Shown: positions 15,046 to 23,000, numbered from the stretch's first letter. The stretch is DNA of 35,806 nucleotides from an uncultured Bacilli bacterium (GCA_947586825.1 CANPXU010000011.1:1-35806), one strand, 5' to 3'. The notes: generated from the letters alone by a model not told the origin. Numbers and translations are program-made.

Positions 15046-17253
15046 TTATTCTCCTTTTAATTTGATTCTTTTTAGTCTTAGAGAGTTAAAAGCAACAAAA
15101 GTGCTAGATATAATCATAGCAAGACTTGCTAGCATAGGATTAATTGTAACTCCCCATTTAGAAAATATTCCACAAGCAATTGGAACCATACAAATATTAT
15201 AAATAAAAGCCCAAAATAAATTTTGTTTAATATTTGTTAATGTTTTCTTGCTAATATATATTAGATTTAAAATTGAATTTAAATTTTCATTCATAAGTAT
15301 AACATCGGCAGAAGATGTAGCTATATCAGTAGCACCAGAAATCGAAATACCAATATTACTGCTTACTAAACTTGGAGCGTCATTAATTCCATCGCCAACC
15401 ATAGCCACAATATTTCCATTTTCTTTTAAGGTATTAATAACTTTTATCTTATCATTAGGAAGAGCACTTGCTATAACACTTTTTATACCTAAAGATTTGC
15501 CCACTTTTTGAGCAACATTTTCATTATCGCCTGTAAGCATTATCGTTACAATATTTAAATTATTTAGCCTATCAATAACTTTTTTAGATTCTTTTCTTTC
15601 AGTATCTTTAAGGCCTATTAAACCTAATATTTCTCTATTTTGAATAATATAAATAATTGTACACCCTTCATTTAAAAGTTCTTTTTCATCCTTCATATGC
15701 TCATTATCAATATTTAGCTTTTTAACTATTTTACTACTACCAGCATAGTATTCTTTACTATCAAGCTTAGCTTTAATACCCATTCCTTCGATTGTTTCAA
15801 CATTTACACATTTTTCATATGCAATCTTTTGCTTATCAAGATAATTTATAACACTTTTGGCAATGGGATGAGTAACATGCGACTCTATAGATCCTAAGAT
15901 AGATAAAAGCTTATCTTCTTTATAATTACTATAATTATAGACTTTGGATATCGTTATATTACCATTTGTTAATGTACCTGTTTTATCAAATACCACAACA
16001 TTCACTTTACTAGCAAGCTCTAATATTTCGCTTGATTTAATAAGGATACCATTTTTAGCACATATACCTTGAGATACTACAATTGCAAGAGGTGTTGCAA
16101 GGCCAAGAGCACAAGGACAGGCAACTACTAAAACAGATACAAAAAAATTAAGCGCATCAATTAAAGAATGGTTAATAATTAAATGAATAATAAAAGTTAA
16201 TAAGGATATAAACATAATGATAGGCACAAAGTAAGTGCATATTTTATCAGCCTCTTTTGCTATAGGTGCCTTAGTATTAGTAGCCTCAACTACAAGATTA
16301 ACAATTTGAGAAATAGTTGATTCTTTACCTATCTTATCTGCTTTGTACTCAATAACTCCATCATAATTTATTGATCCAGCGATAACGTTATCACCTTTAG
16401 ACTTTTTCACTGGTTTAGATTCACCGGTTATAAATGATTCATCTGTATGAGTTTGCCCACTTACAACTTTGCCATCTACCGCAATTTTATCGCCAGCATA
16501 GCAGATTAATATATCACCTTTTTTAACTTCATCTATAGTTATTTCCTTAACTTCATCATTGACCTTAATTTTAGCATATTCAGGAGTAACTCGTACTAAG
16601 TCTTTAATAGCATCTTTCGTTTTAGCATGAGCCCTTTGGTCAATAAATCTACCTAATTTAACAAAATAAATAACAAAAGCTATAGATTCAAAATATAGAT
16701 TTTCTACATAATGTATCTTACCTTTAATAATCATTATAAGACTAAAAATACTATATCCTAAACTAGCAATTATTCCTAATGTAACCAAAGTATCCATATT
16801 AGGCATTTTATGAATAAAATTTTTATAACCATTTTTTATAATATCAAACCCAAATATAATAAAAGGAATTGTTAATATTAATAAAGTTACACTATAGTTT
16901 ATAGGATACATATGTTGGTCAAGATATTTTAACGTTGGCAAATTTATCATATGAGCCATAGATATATACATTAGTAATAAAGCTAAAATACCAAATATAA
17001 TAAAGGGGTATCCATTTACTTTTTTATCTTCTTTAGTGAGATCTGCTTTACCTAAGCTTTTAAATCCTGCATTAGCTACAAACTTTTCCAAATCGCTAAT
17101 TGTTAGATTATCATCATATTCAATTGAAGCTGTAGACATTACTAAATTAACGGAAGCATTTTTAATACCTTTTTGTTTATTTAAATATTTTTCTAATCCA
17201 TTTGAACAGGCACTACAAGTCATTCCCTCGATACTTAAGATAATTTTCTTCAT
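15046..17253 (-). CDS. copA: copper-exporting P1B-type ATPase
   Basis: A 735-aa pump that exports Cu(I) with ATP. One N-terminal heavy-metal-associated domain carries GMTCSACS (Cys13, Cys16). Then come paired membrane segments, the actuator motif TGES, the transport motif CPC (in ACPCALGLATPLA), the phosphorylation site DKTGTLTNG, the HP motif (THPIA), the ATP-binding TGDN and the hinge GDGINDAPSL. The last membrane segments contain the Cu(I)-type Met and Ser-Ser residues (MLASLAMIISS), which separate it from the Zn/Cd pump at 23.6 kb. AAGGTGG precedes the ATG at 17253, and a TATAAT -10 is at 17275-17270 on the minus strand. I see no CopY (TACAnnTGTA) box and no adjacent copZ or csoR. Confidence 0.96.
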   Translation of the reverse strand: MKKIILSIEGMTCSACSNGLEKYLNKQKGIKNASVNLVMSTASIEYDDNLTISDLEKFVANAGFKSLGKADLTKEDKKVNGYPFIIFGILALLLMYISMAHMINLPTLKYLDQHMYPINYSVTLLILTIPFIIFGFDIIKNGYKNFIHKMPNMDTLVTLGIIASLGYSIFSLIMIIKGKIHYVENLYFESIAFVIYFVKLGRFIDQRAHAKTKDAIKDLVRVTPEYAKIKVNDEVKEITIDEVKKGDILICYAGDKIAVDGKVVSGQTHTDESFITGESKPVKKSKGDNVIAGSINYDGVIEYKADKIGKESTISQIVNLVVEATNTKAPIAKEADKICTYFVPIIMFISLLTFIIHLIINHSLIDALNFFVSVLVVACPCALGLATPLAIVVSQGICAKNGILIKSSEILELASKVNVVVFDKTGTLTNGNITISKVYNYSNYKEDKLLSILGSIESHVTHPIAKSVINYLDKQKIAYEKCVNVETIEGMGIKAKLDSKEYYAGSSKIVKKLNIDNEHMKDEKELLNEGCTIIYIIQNREILGLIGLKDTERKESKKVIDRLNNLNIVTIMLTGDNENVAQKVGKSLGIKSVIASALPNDKIKVINTLKENGNIVAMVGDGINDAPSLVSSNIGISISGATDIATSSADVILMNENLNSILNLIYISKKTLTNIKQNLFWAFIYNICMVPIACGIFSKWGVTINPMLASLAMIISSTFVAFNSLRLKRIKLKGE

Positions 17254-17287
17254 AATACCACCTTAAAGTATTATAGCATATTTACTA

Positions 17288-17316
17288 TAAAAAAAATAAA
17301 GCTTTAAATAGCTCTA
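17288..17316 (-). terminator. terminator of the PepSY-protein gene
   Basis: On the minus strand TAGAGCT, a 6-nt loop, AGCTTTA (one G-U) and then a run of eight T. It lies between the PepSY gene and copA, so copA depends on its own promoter. Confidence 0.65.
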
Positions 17317-17318
17317 TT

Positions 17319-17888
17319 TTATCTTCTTTCTTGTTTCTTACTTACGATTTCCTTGGTAATAGCATTTATTTCATAATCATATTCTAAATTATTATTGATA
17401 AATTCTACTTCATAAATGGCAAGGCCATTATCATAATCAAATTCTACTTTAATCAGGCTTACATTATCTAAAGAAAAGCCTGCATCACTTATTGCTATAT
17501 TCCTTGCTTCTTCCTTTGTAATGTAGCTTGTATTAGTATCATTATCTGAATCAATTTTACTATTTTCAGGAACAGAATTTAAATTATTATTGATAAAATC
17601 ACTGGTTATTATCTTTCCTGTTTTAGCATCTATTTCATAAGAATACTCTACTCTATTATAATAAAATTCAACATCGTATACATGAAGACCATCATCTATG
17701 TCTAAATCTATATCTTTAAAGGTAACATCTTTTTCATTGAGTTTAGTATCATTTAAAACGATTTCTTTTACCACATCTTTAGAAATATAGGCACTTTTAA
17801 TATAAATAAAATATCCTAGGGTTCCAAGTAATAATATAGCTACTACACATACTATAGAAATTATAATTATTTTGGTACTTTTTTTCAT
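17319..17888 (-). CDS. membrane-anchored protein with two PepSY domains
   Basis: 189 aa. A basic start and one membrane segment (about 7-28) are followed by two PepSY-type units at about residues 35-95 and 120-185. Each has the hallmark 'A-x-x-I-x-x-x-x-A-G' or equivalent helix and then D-x-x-x-x-x-Y-x-V-E-F, with an ending of the type Y-E-I-D/N-A-x-T-G/K-x-I. PepSY domains are found in protease propeptides and cell-surface proteins and are thought to bind or inhibit peptidases. The protein likely sits outside the membrane. AAAGGAGT precedes the ATG at 17888. It is transcribed alone with a terminator at its end, next to copA but not joined to it. Confidence 0.88.
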   Translation of the reverse strand: MKKSTKIIIISIVCVVAILLLGTLGYFIYIKSAYISKDVVKEIVLNDTKLNEKDVTFKDIDLDIDDGLHVYDVEFYYNRVEYSYEIDAKTGKIITSDFINNNLNSVPENSKIDSDNDTNTSYITKEEARNIAISDAGFSLDNVSLIKVEFDYDNGLAIYEVEFINNNLEYDYEINAITKEIVSKKQERR

Positions 17889-17949
17889 AATAACATACTC
17901 CTTTTAATAATTATATGACATTAAAATACCATATTCAATTAGTAGCAAA

Positions 17950-18414
17950 TTATTTTGTTAAAAATTGTTCAGCATGAGTAGGAACATCATGGTAAATACC
18001 GCCTTTTACATACGTAACTTTACCATTTTCGTCTACACCCACTCCTACAAGTTCTTCATAAGCACTATATCCAGCAGGAGGCGTATAAGAACTATTTTCA
18101 TTCAAGTCTTTAATACAATATGTATACCAAGGGCTACCCTTCTTTTGAATGGTAATGATAATTCCCATATTAAGTCCTAAAACAATGTCATCTTCTGTAT
18201 AAATGTCTTTACTAATAAATTCTTCTAAAGTTGGATAAACGGGAACTTCTTCAGGTTCTGTAGTATGATAATTATCATAATCATATATAATAGGCTTTCT
18301 AGGAGTTTCTTTTGCTTCTGTATCGATGGAACAGCCATTACTGCTAATAGCAATAGTTAGAGCAAGAAGCATAGCCTTAAGTTGTATTTTTTTATTTTTT
18401 ATATCTGCTAACAC
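17950..18414 (-). CDS. small putative lipoprotein, 154 aa
   Basis: Unrecognised protein. A basic N terminus and a short hydrophobic stretch end in SSNGC, a plausible lipobox with Cys28. A Pro/Glu/Tyr-rich linker follows, then a domain of about 85 residues with patterns such as SPWYTYCIKDL and VGVGVDENGKVTYV. The start is a GTG at 18414 with an AAGAAG Shine-Dalgarno upstream. An internal ATG at 18372 would leave a very short signal, so the GTG start is preferred. It stands alone on the minus strand and diverges from the adhesin operon across a 501-bp intergenic region. Confidence 0.65.
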   Translation of the reverse strand: MLADIKNKKIQLKAMLLALTIAISSNGCSIDTEAKETPRKPIIYDYDNYHTTEPEEVPVYPTLEEFISKDIYTEDDIVLGLNMGIIITIQKKGSPWYTYCIKDLNENSSYTPPAGYSAYEELVGVGVDENGKVTYVKGGIYHDVPTHAEQFLTK

Positions 18415-18558
18415 TTTATAATTCTTCTTTCATGAGGCATTATTATAATATATTTTTATAAATTTGCAACTATGATTTATTAATGCTAAAAATTGAATTT
18501 TTAAAATACTTAAGTTAATTTAAAATTAGATATTTATAGAAATACTCTTTTATGAAAA

Positions 18559-18623
18559 GTCTTATAAAATCTGGCTTTGTTGTGTTTTATTAAGACATTT
18601 TATCAGTTTTAAATAAGACATTT
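18559..18623 (+). promoter_or_regulatory. TAAGAC repeat cluster upstream of the adhesin-operon promoter
   Basis: Two direct copies of TAAGACATTT (18591-18600 and 18614-18623, start-to-start 23 bp) lie directly upstream of the -35. An inverted GTCTTA is at 18559-18564. The spacing of about two helical turns and the position fit an activator site. The rest of 18415-18558 is A/T-rich, with no gene or structure I can support beyond the leader of the divergent lipoprotein gene. Confidence 0.4.
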
Positions 18624-18631
18624 ATTCCTAA

Positions 18632-18660
18632 TTTACTGGTTTTTAATGAATTGCTATAAT
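18632..18660 (+). promoter_or_regulatory. promoter of the adhesin operon
   Basis: TTTACT (18632-18637), a 17-bp spacer and TATAAT (18655-18660) with an extended TGC. Transcription should start near 18666, giving a leader of about 250 nt before the ATG at 18916. Confidence 0.65.
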
Positions 18661-18665
18661 ATAGG

Positions 18666-18867
18666 TGAATACGGAAATAATACTCATTTATTACGTATTC
18701 AAAGTAGAAAGATGCTATTATTTATTTTATTTTTCAACTTTACGTTTCTCCAAAATGTTTGCCTTTCTGTAATAATAGTTGTAATATATGATTTGTTGTT
18801 GTATTTTATTCATGATATTTAGGAAGTAGTACGTATCCTTTGATGCCCTTACTTCCTTTTTTCTTTT
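18666..18867 (+). ncRNA. structured ~200-nt leader RNA ahead of the adhesin operon
   Basis: No ORF is convincing here. Visible pairings are hairpin GAATACG (18667-18673)/CGTATTC (18694-18700), the long-range stem GCTATTATT (18714-18722)/AATAATAGT (18771-18779), and AGAAAG (18706-18711)/CTTTCT (18763-18768), which crosses the previous stem and would make a pseudoknot or an alternative fold. It ends in a terminator hairpin. A second ACGTATCC in the terminator loop could compete for the first hairpin's left arm. It is either a cis-acting attenuator or riboswitch-like leader, or an independent small RNA. I cannot match it to a known class. Confidence 0.45.
18821..18867 (+). terminator. intrinsic terminator inside the adhesin-operon leader
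   Basis: Stem AGGAAGTA (18821-18828)/TACTTCCT (18850-18857), a 21-nt loop, then TTTTTTCTTTT. It stands about 50 bp before the regulator's start codon, so transcripts from the promoter at 18632-18660 must read through it to express the operon. Confidence 0.65.
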
Positions 18868-18915
18868 AAAAATAAAAGTATCTTTCTCAATTAAGGTTCT
18901 AACCGGGGGGTTAAT

Positions 18916-19371
18916 ATGAATAATACATTGCTTAGTAAAGAAGAAATATCTTTATATGATTATGTAAAATTAAGGAATACTATCTTGATAATCTTTGCTG
19001 TTTTTAAGTATTTAAAACTTAAAGATGAAAGAGTATCGCTTCCTAAAGTCACAACTGATTTTCGCGTTAGATATGATGATTTTAGCAAGATTGATTCTCC
19101 AATCATTGGTGAAATTAGTCTTAAATCTTTATTATTAAAAGTCCAAGACGAAAAGCAAAAAAGAGAACTATTATCAAAGATAACACTAGCACTTAGAAAA
19201 CTGAATAATCTTGAATTGCAAGTTTTTGATTTAATCTTTTATAAATGCAAAAGCGAAGAAGAAATAATGAATACCATTAATTATGGTAAAGATAAAGTTC
19301 GTGAAATACGTAAAAGTGCCTGTATTAAATTCATATCTGCCCTTGGTTTAGATTATATGTGCTTTAAGTAA
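18916..19371 (+). CDS. small sigma-region-4-like / ArpU-like transcription regulator
   Basis: 151 aa, cytosolic. The C-terminal part (about residues 95-145) has the pattern of a sigma-70 region 4 or ArpU/RinA-type helix-turn-helix: a helix ending LNNLELQVFDLIFYKC, then SEEEIMNTINYGKDKVREIRKSACIKF. This resembles 'L-x-x-x-E-R-x-V-F... S-x-x-E-I-A... x-x-x-V-R-x-I-x-x-x-A'. There is no region 2, so it is unlikely to be a full sigma factor. The Shine-Dalgarno is GGGGGG, 5 nt before the ATG. It is the first gene of the adhesin operon, behind the leader terminator, and probably regulates it (autoregulation is inference). It may be domesticated from a phage late-gene regulator. Confidence 0.65.
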   Translation: MNNTLLSKEEISLYDYVKLRNTILIIFAVFKYLKLKDERVSLPKVTTDFRVRYDDFSKIDSPIIGEISLKSLLLKVQDEKQKRELLSKITLALRKLNNLELQVFDLIFYKCKSEEEIMNTINYGKDKVREIRKSACIKFISALGLDYMCFK

Positions 19372-19391
19372 TTAAGGTACGAGAAAGGAAA

Positions 19392-19451
19392 ATGATAAAT
19401 GAACTAATAATTAAAAAAATTGTAAAAGAAAGAAGGATGTATTTATGTTGA
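19392..19451 (+). CDS. 19-codon small ORF coupled to the next gene
   Basis: ATG at 19392, with GAAAGGAA directly ahead, encodes a Lys/Ile-rich 19-aa peptide that ends TGA at 19449-19451. It overlaps the start codon of the 175-aa gene by 7 bp. The arrangement suggests translational coupling or a leader peptide. The gene after it has its own AGAAGGA within this ORF. Peptide production is not proven. Confidence 0.35.
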   Translation: MINELIIKKIVKERRMYLC

Positions 19452-19972
19452 AAAATTGTTTAATTATAATATTTATGCTATTAACTACTGCTATAACAAA
19501 TTTGTTTACAAAAGATAGTTTCTATATAAATAACACTAACGAAGAAAATACTACCAATACCAATACAATTAATTATGAAAATAATGATAATGAATATATA
19601 GAAACTAATAATGATACTATAGAAGATCAAAATATTAATAATGATATTAATCTAAATAACGAAGTAGAAAATGTTACTAAAGATGATGCTTTGGAAATGC
19701 CTGAAGAAGATAAGCCTGATACAGCAAAACCTGACATTACAAATGAAGAAGAAAAATGCGAACCATTTAAATTTATTTTTAGTTTTGTAAGGCCAGACTT
19801 CTCTTCCTTTGAAGATTGCACTAATATGGGCGATAAATATCTTGAAATGGGCTATGGGTATATTTGTGATTATTTTCCAGATGATTGTGGTGATGTTTAT
19901 TATATGCTCACAATTTATGAAGTTAATTCTGGAATAATGCACGATTATCATGATATACCGCTTAAAGAATAA
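19445..19972 (+). CDS. secreted acidic protein with four-cysteine C-terminal domain
   Basis: 175 aa. A signal sequence or signal anchor covers about residues 1-21. A highly acidic Asn/Thr/Glu/Asp low-complexity stalk runs to about residue 95. A compact C-terminal domain follows with four cysteines in the patterns KCEPF, EDCTN, YICDY and DDCGD, probably two disulfides. It has no LPXTG-like end. AGAAGGA precedes the ATG. It sits between the regulator and the adhesin, so it may be a partner, a chaperone or a sensor of the adhesin system. I do not recognise the family. Confidence 0.65.
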   Translation: MLKNCLIIIFMLLTTAITNLFTKDSFYINNTNEENTTNTNTINYENNDNEYIETNNDTIEDQNINNDINLNNEVENVTKDDALEMPEEDKPDTAKPDITNEEEKCEPFKFIFSFVRPDFSSFEDCTNMGDKYLEMGYGYICDYFPDDCGDVYYMLTIYEVNSGIMHDYHDIPLKE

Positions 19973-20003
19973 TCTTTTTTAACATTGAGAGGGGGGTATA
20001 TGT

Positions 20004-23000
20004 TTGAAAGAAAAACTTAAATGCTTATTATTTTTAATAGTTTTGGTGTTATTAAATCCAATAGCAAAAGTTAAAGCAGATACTTATAGTGATCAATTTA
20101 ATGAAGTATATATGTGGATTCCTAATACATATCTGGCAAAAGAAAAGCCTGGTACAGAGCCTGATTATTTTCAGTTATCAATGATTACTAGGAAAAGCAA
20201 TAATCAATTTGTCTATTGCATCGAAATTCATGCCGATTTATCTCCAGTTAATACTTATACTGGATATGATTATAATCAATCTAAATTTGCAAATCTAACA
20301 CCCGAACAATGGCAAAGAATTCAACTGCTTGCTTATTATGGATATGGTTATAAAGATGATACTATCGATCATAGCGATATAAAATGGTATAGCGTTACCC
20401 AATATATGATTTGGCAAACAGTTCCACACGGATATGATATTTATTTTACAGATACTTTAGTTGGAACGAGAATAACCAGATTCGAAGATGAAATGAAAGA
20501 AATGGAAAAGCTACTTGCTAGCCACTACACTATCCCTGATTTTGGCTCAAAAAATTTTGAAATGTCCGCGGGAGGCACTTTAAAGTTAACAGATAAAAAT
20601 GGGGTTTTATCAAAGTATAATATAGTTAATAATGATAATATTGTAGCTAAGAAGAATTCTAATGAACTAGTAATAAATGCTAAAAATATTGGCAATGGTA
20701 CCATAACATTAACTAAAAAAGATTTTAGATTTTCACTACCGCCGATTATATATGTTGAGGGAGATTCACAAAAAGTTATTGAGGTAGGAAGTTATGATCC
20801 CGTGAGTACTTCTATAAAAATTAATATAAAAGGTGGAAAGATATCAATTCATAAGCAAGATAGTGATACAAATCTTTCAGAACCACAAGGTGGAGCCTCT
20901 TTAAAAGGCGCAGTATATGGAATATATAAAGAAGATGGAAGCTATGTTGATCAAATCGTAACTGATGAAAATGGATATGCCACAAGTGATTATCTTCCCA
21001 GCCTAGGCAGATATTATCTTCAAGAAATATCCCCTAGCGAAGGGTATGAACTAGATACTCAAAAATACTACTTTGATATAGAAACTAATAATTTAAGTGT
21101 AGATATTAAAGTAAAAGAAAAAGTTATAGAAAGAGAATACACAATTACTAAAGTTAAGGCCTCAGATAAGACTGAAATATTGACTCCTGAAGCCAATGTT
21201 ACGTTTGGGATTTATGATATAAATGATAACCTTATTAAAACTTTGACTACAGATAATGACGGAAAAATAACTTTCAAGCTACCATACGGAAAATATATTT
21301 TAAAACAATTATCAACACCCGTTGGTTTTGAAAAGATGAAAGATTATGAATTTGAAATATCGGAATCTGGGCCAATGATTAGTAAAGTTTTTTCAAATGC
21401 CGAAATAACTGCGCGAGTTAAAATTATCAAAGTTGACCAAGATGGCAAAATAATTTCTAAAGCTGGAATTAAGTTTAGAATCAAAGATTTATCATCTGGC
21501 GAGTATGTATGCCAAAGTGTGGCTTATCCTAGTAATAAGACATACTGTGAATTTGCAACAGATGAAAATGGCATATTAATAACGCCTTACCCTTTAAATT
21601 CTGGTAACTATCAATTAGAAGAAGTAGATGAATTAATTGATGGATATCTATGGGATCCTAATGTTTTAAAGTTTTCAATTAACGAAAATGCTGACATTAA
21701 AAGTTCTGATGGATTTGATGCCGTTATTGAGTTAAGATTTTCCAACACTGAAGTAAAGGGCCAAATAGAAATAAATAAAATTGGGGAAAAAGTAGTTATT
21801 AAAGATGGATATTATACTTATGAACAAATTCCCCTACCCAATATTGTATTCGGCTTGTATGATGAGAGTGGCAATCTAATAGACAAATATGTAACGGATA
21901 TAAATGGTCATATTAATATTGAAGGGTTAAAATTAGGCAAATATATTTTAAAAGAATTAAAAACCCAAAAAGGATATATACTAGATGGTAAATCATATGA
22001 AATTGAACTTAAATATAAAGATCAATATACTGCGATAGTTTCAGAATCATTTACTTTAAATAATTATTTAGAAAAAGGTAAGTTAGTTTTTAATAAGAAG
22101 GATATAACAACAGGGAAAGAAATACCTGGCGTAAAAATAGAGATTTATACAGATGATAATGAACTTATCTTTACAGGAACAACAGATGAAAATGGTCAAG
22201 TAATAATTGATAATCTATTTATTGGCAAATTCTACATAATAGAAATCGAACCTACTACAGGATATAAGTTAAACAAAGAAAAAGTATACTTTGAAATCAA
22301 AGAAAATGGTGAAATCGTTAAAGCAGAGATGACAAACGAAAAAATCAAAGGTGATTTAGAATTTACTAAAGAAGACTTATCTACTTCAGAGCCACTTCCA
22401 AATACTTTAATTGAAGTGTATAAAGCTGACAATGATGAACTAGTTTTTTCTGGAAAAACTGATGAAAAAGGAAAAATAATTATTAAAGATTTAGAGTATG
22501 GTAAATATTATATTCTAGAAAAAGAAGCTCCAGAAGGTTATATTCTTAATAAAGAAAAAATGTATTTTGAGATTCTAGAAGATGGAGAAATTGTTAAAGC
22601 CAATATGACAAACAAAATAATTACTGGAACTTTGGAATTTACTAAGAAGGATTTATCTACAGGTGAATCTCTTCCAAATACTTTAATAGAAATTTATAAT
22701 GAAAATGATGAATTAGTATTTTTAGGAAAAACTAATGAAGAAGGAAAAATAATTATTAAAGATTTAGAATATGGCAAATACTATATTCTAGAAAAAGAAG
22801 CTCCAGAAGGTTATATTCTTAATCAAGAAAAAATGTTTTTCGAGATTCTAGAAGATGGAGAAATTGTTAAAGCTACAATGGAAAATGAAAAGGAGGAAAT
22901 GCCCGATACATTTAATGCCGATTTAAAAGATTTGTTTAAAATTTGGGGAATGGCTTTATCAGGTATTATATTAATAACATATGGCAAAAAACAAAATTAA
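20004..23000 (+). CDS. thioester-domain surface adhesin with seven CnaB/SpaA-like domains
   Basis: 998 aa. Signal peptide 1-25 ends AKVKA. A thioester (TQXA-type) domain covers about 35-180, with Cys72 in FVYCIE and Gln133 in TQYMIW, the pair expected to form an internal thioester for covalent attachment to host surfaces. A linker domain lies at about 180-275. CnaB/SpaA-like domains follow at about 278-370, 378-465, 470-580, 587-690, 692-782, 783-874 and 875-965. Most end strands of the L-x-E-x-x-x-P-x-G-Y type with the isopeptide Glu; the second has Gln435 instead. Cys503 and Cys515 may form a disulfide in the third. The C terminus is MPDTF (966-970), a hydrophobic segment and GKKQN, a non-canonical sorting signal. 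The start is TTG at 20004, 7 nt after GGGGGG; the ATG at 20000 is out of frame. Confidence 0.9.
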   Translation: MKEKLKCLLFLIVLVLLNPIAKVKADTYSDQFNEVYMWIPNTYLAKEKPGTEPDYFQLSMITRKSNNQFVYCIEIHADLSPVNTYTGYDYNQSKFANLTPEQWQRIQLLAYYGYGYKDDTIDHSDIKWYSVTQYMIWQTVPHGYDIYFTDTLVGTRITRFEDEMKEMEKLLASHYTIPDFGSKNFEMSAGGTLKLTDKNGVLSKYNIVNNDNIVAKKNSNELVINAKNIGNGTITLTKKDFRFSLPPIIYVEGDSQKVIEVGSYDPVSTSIKINIKGGKISIHKQDSDTNLSEPQGGASLKGAVYGIYKEDGSYVDQIVTDENGYATSDYLPSLGRYYLQEISPSEGYELDTQKYYFDIETNNLSVDIKVKEKVIEREYTITKVKASDKTEILTPEANVTFGIYDINDNLIKTLTTDNDGKITFKLPYGKYILKQLSTPVGFEKMKDYEFEISESGPMISKVFSNAEITARVKIIKVDQDGKIISKAGIKFRIKDLSSGEYVCQSVAYPSNKTYCEFATDENGILITPYPLNSGNYQLEEVDELIDGYLWDPNVLKFSINENADIKSSDGFDAVIELRFSNTEVKGQIEINKIGEKVVIKDGYYTYEQIPLPNIVFGLYDESGNLIDKYVTDINGHINIEGLKLGKYILKELKTQKGYILDGKSYEIELKYKDQYTAIVSESFTLNNYLEKGKLVFNKKDITTGKEIPGVKIEIYTDDNELIFTGTTDENGQVIIDNLFIGKFYIIEIEPTTGYKLNKEKVYFEIKENGEIVKAEMTNEKIKGDLEFTKEDLSTSEPLPNTLIEVYKADNDELVFSGKTDEKGKIIIKDLEYGKYYILEKEAPEGYILNKEKMYFEILEDGEIVKANMTNKIITGTLEFTKKDLSTGESLPNTLIEIYNENDELVFLGKTNEEGKIIIKDLEYGKYYILEKEAPEGYILNQEKMFFEILEDGEIVKATMENEKEEMPDTFNADLKDLFKIWGMALSGIILITYGKKQN
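22077..22901 (+). repeat. tandem CnaB-domain repeats in the adhesin
   Basis: Three consecutive units begin at 22077, 22350 and 22626, a period of about 273-276 bp (91-92 codons). The last two are the closest, with a long near-identical block (about 22475-22600 and 22751-22876, encoding IIIKDLEYGKYYILEKEAPE). Recent duplication, and length variation between strains, is likely. Confidence 0.85.

Noticed and set aside
17254-17300. CopY or CsoR operator before copA
   Set aside because: Only a -10 box is seen; no TACAnnTGTA or GC-rich CsoR palindrome.
18415-18915. CRISPR array or integration site in the long intergenic region
   Set aside because: Only two 10-bp repeats and hairpins are present, with no spacer-repeat pattern and no integrase or att duplication.
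20000-20033. ATG at 20000 as the adhesin start
   Set aside because: It is out of frame with the signal peptide and ends quickly. The TTG at 20004 has correct spacing from GGGGGG.
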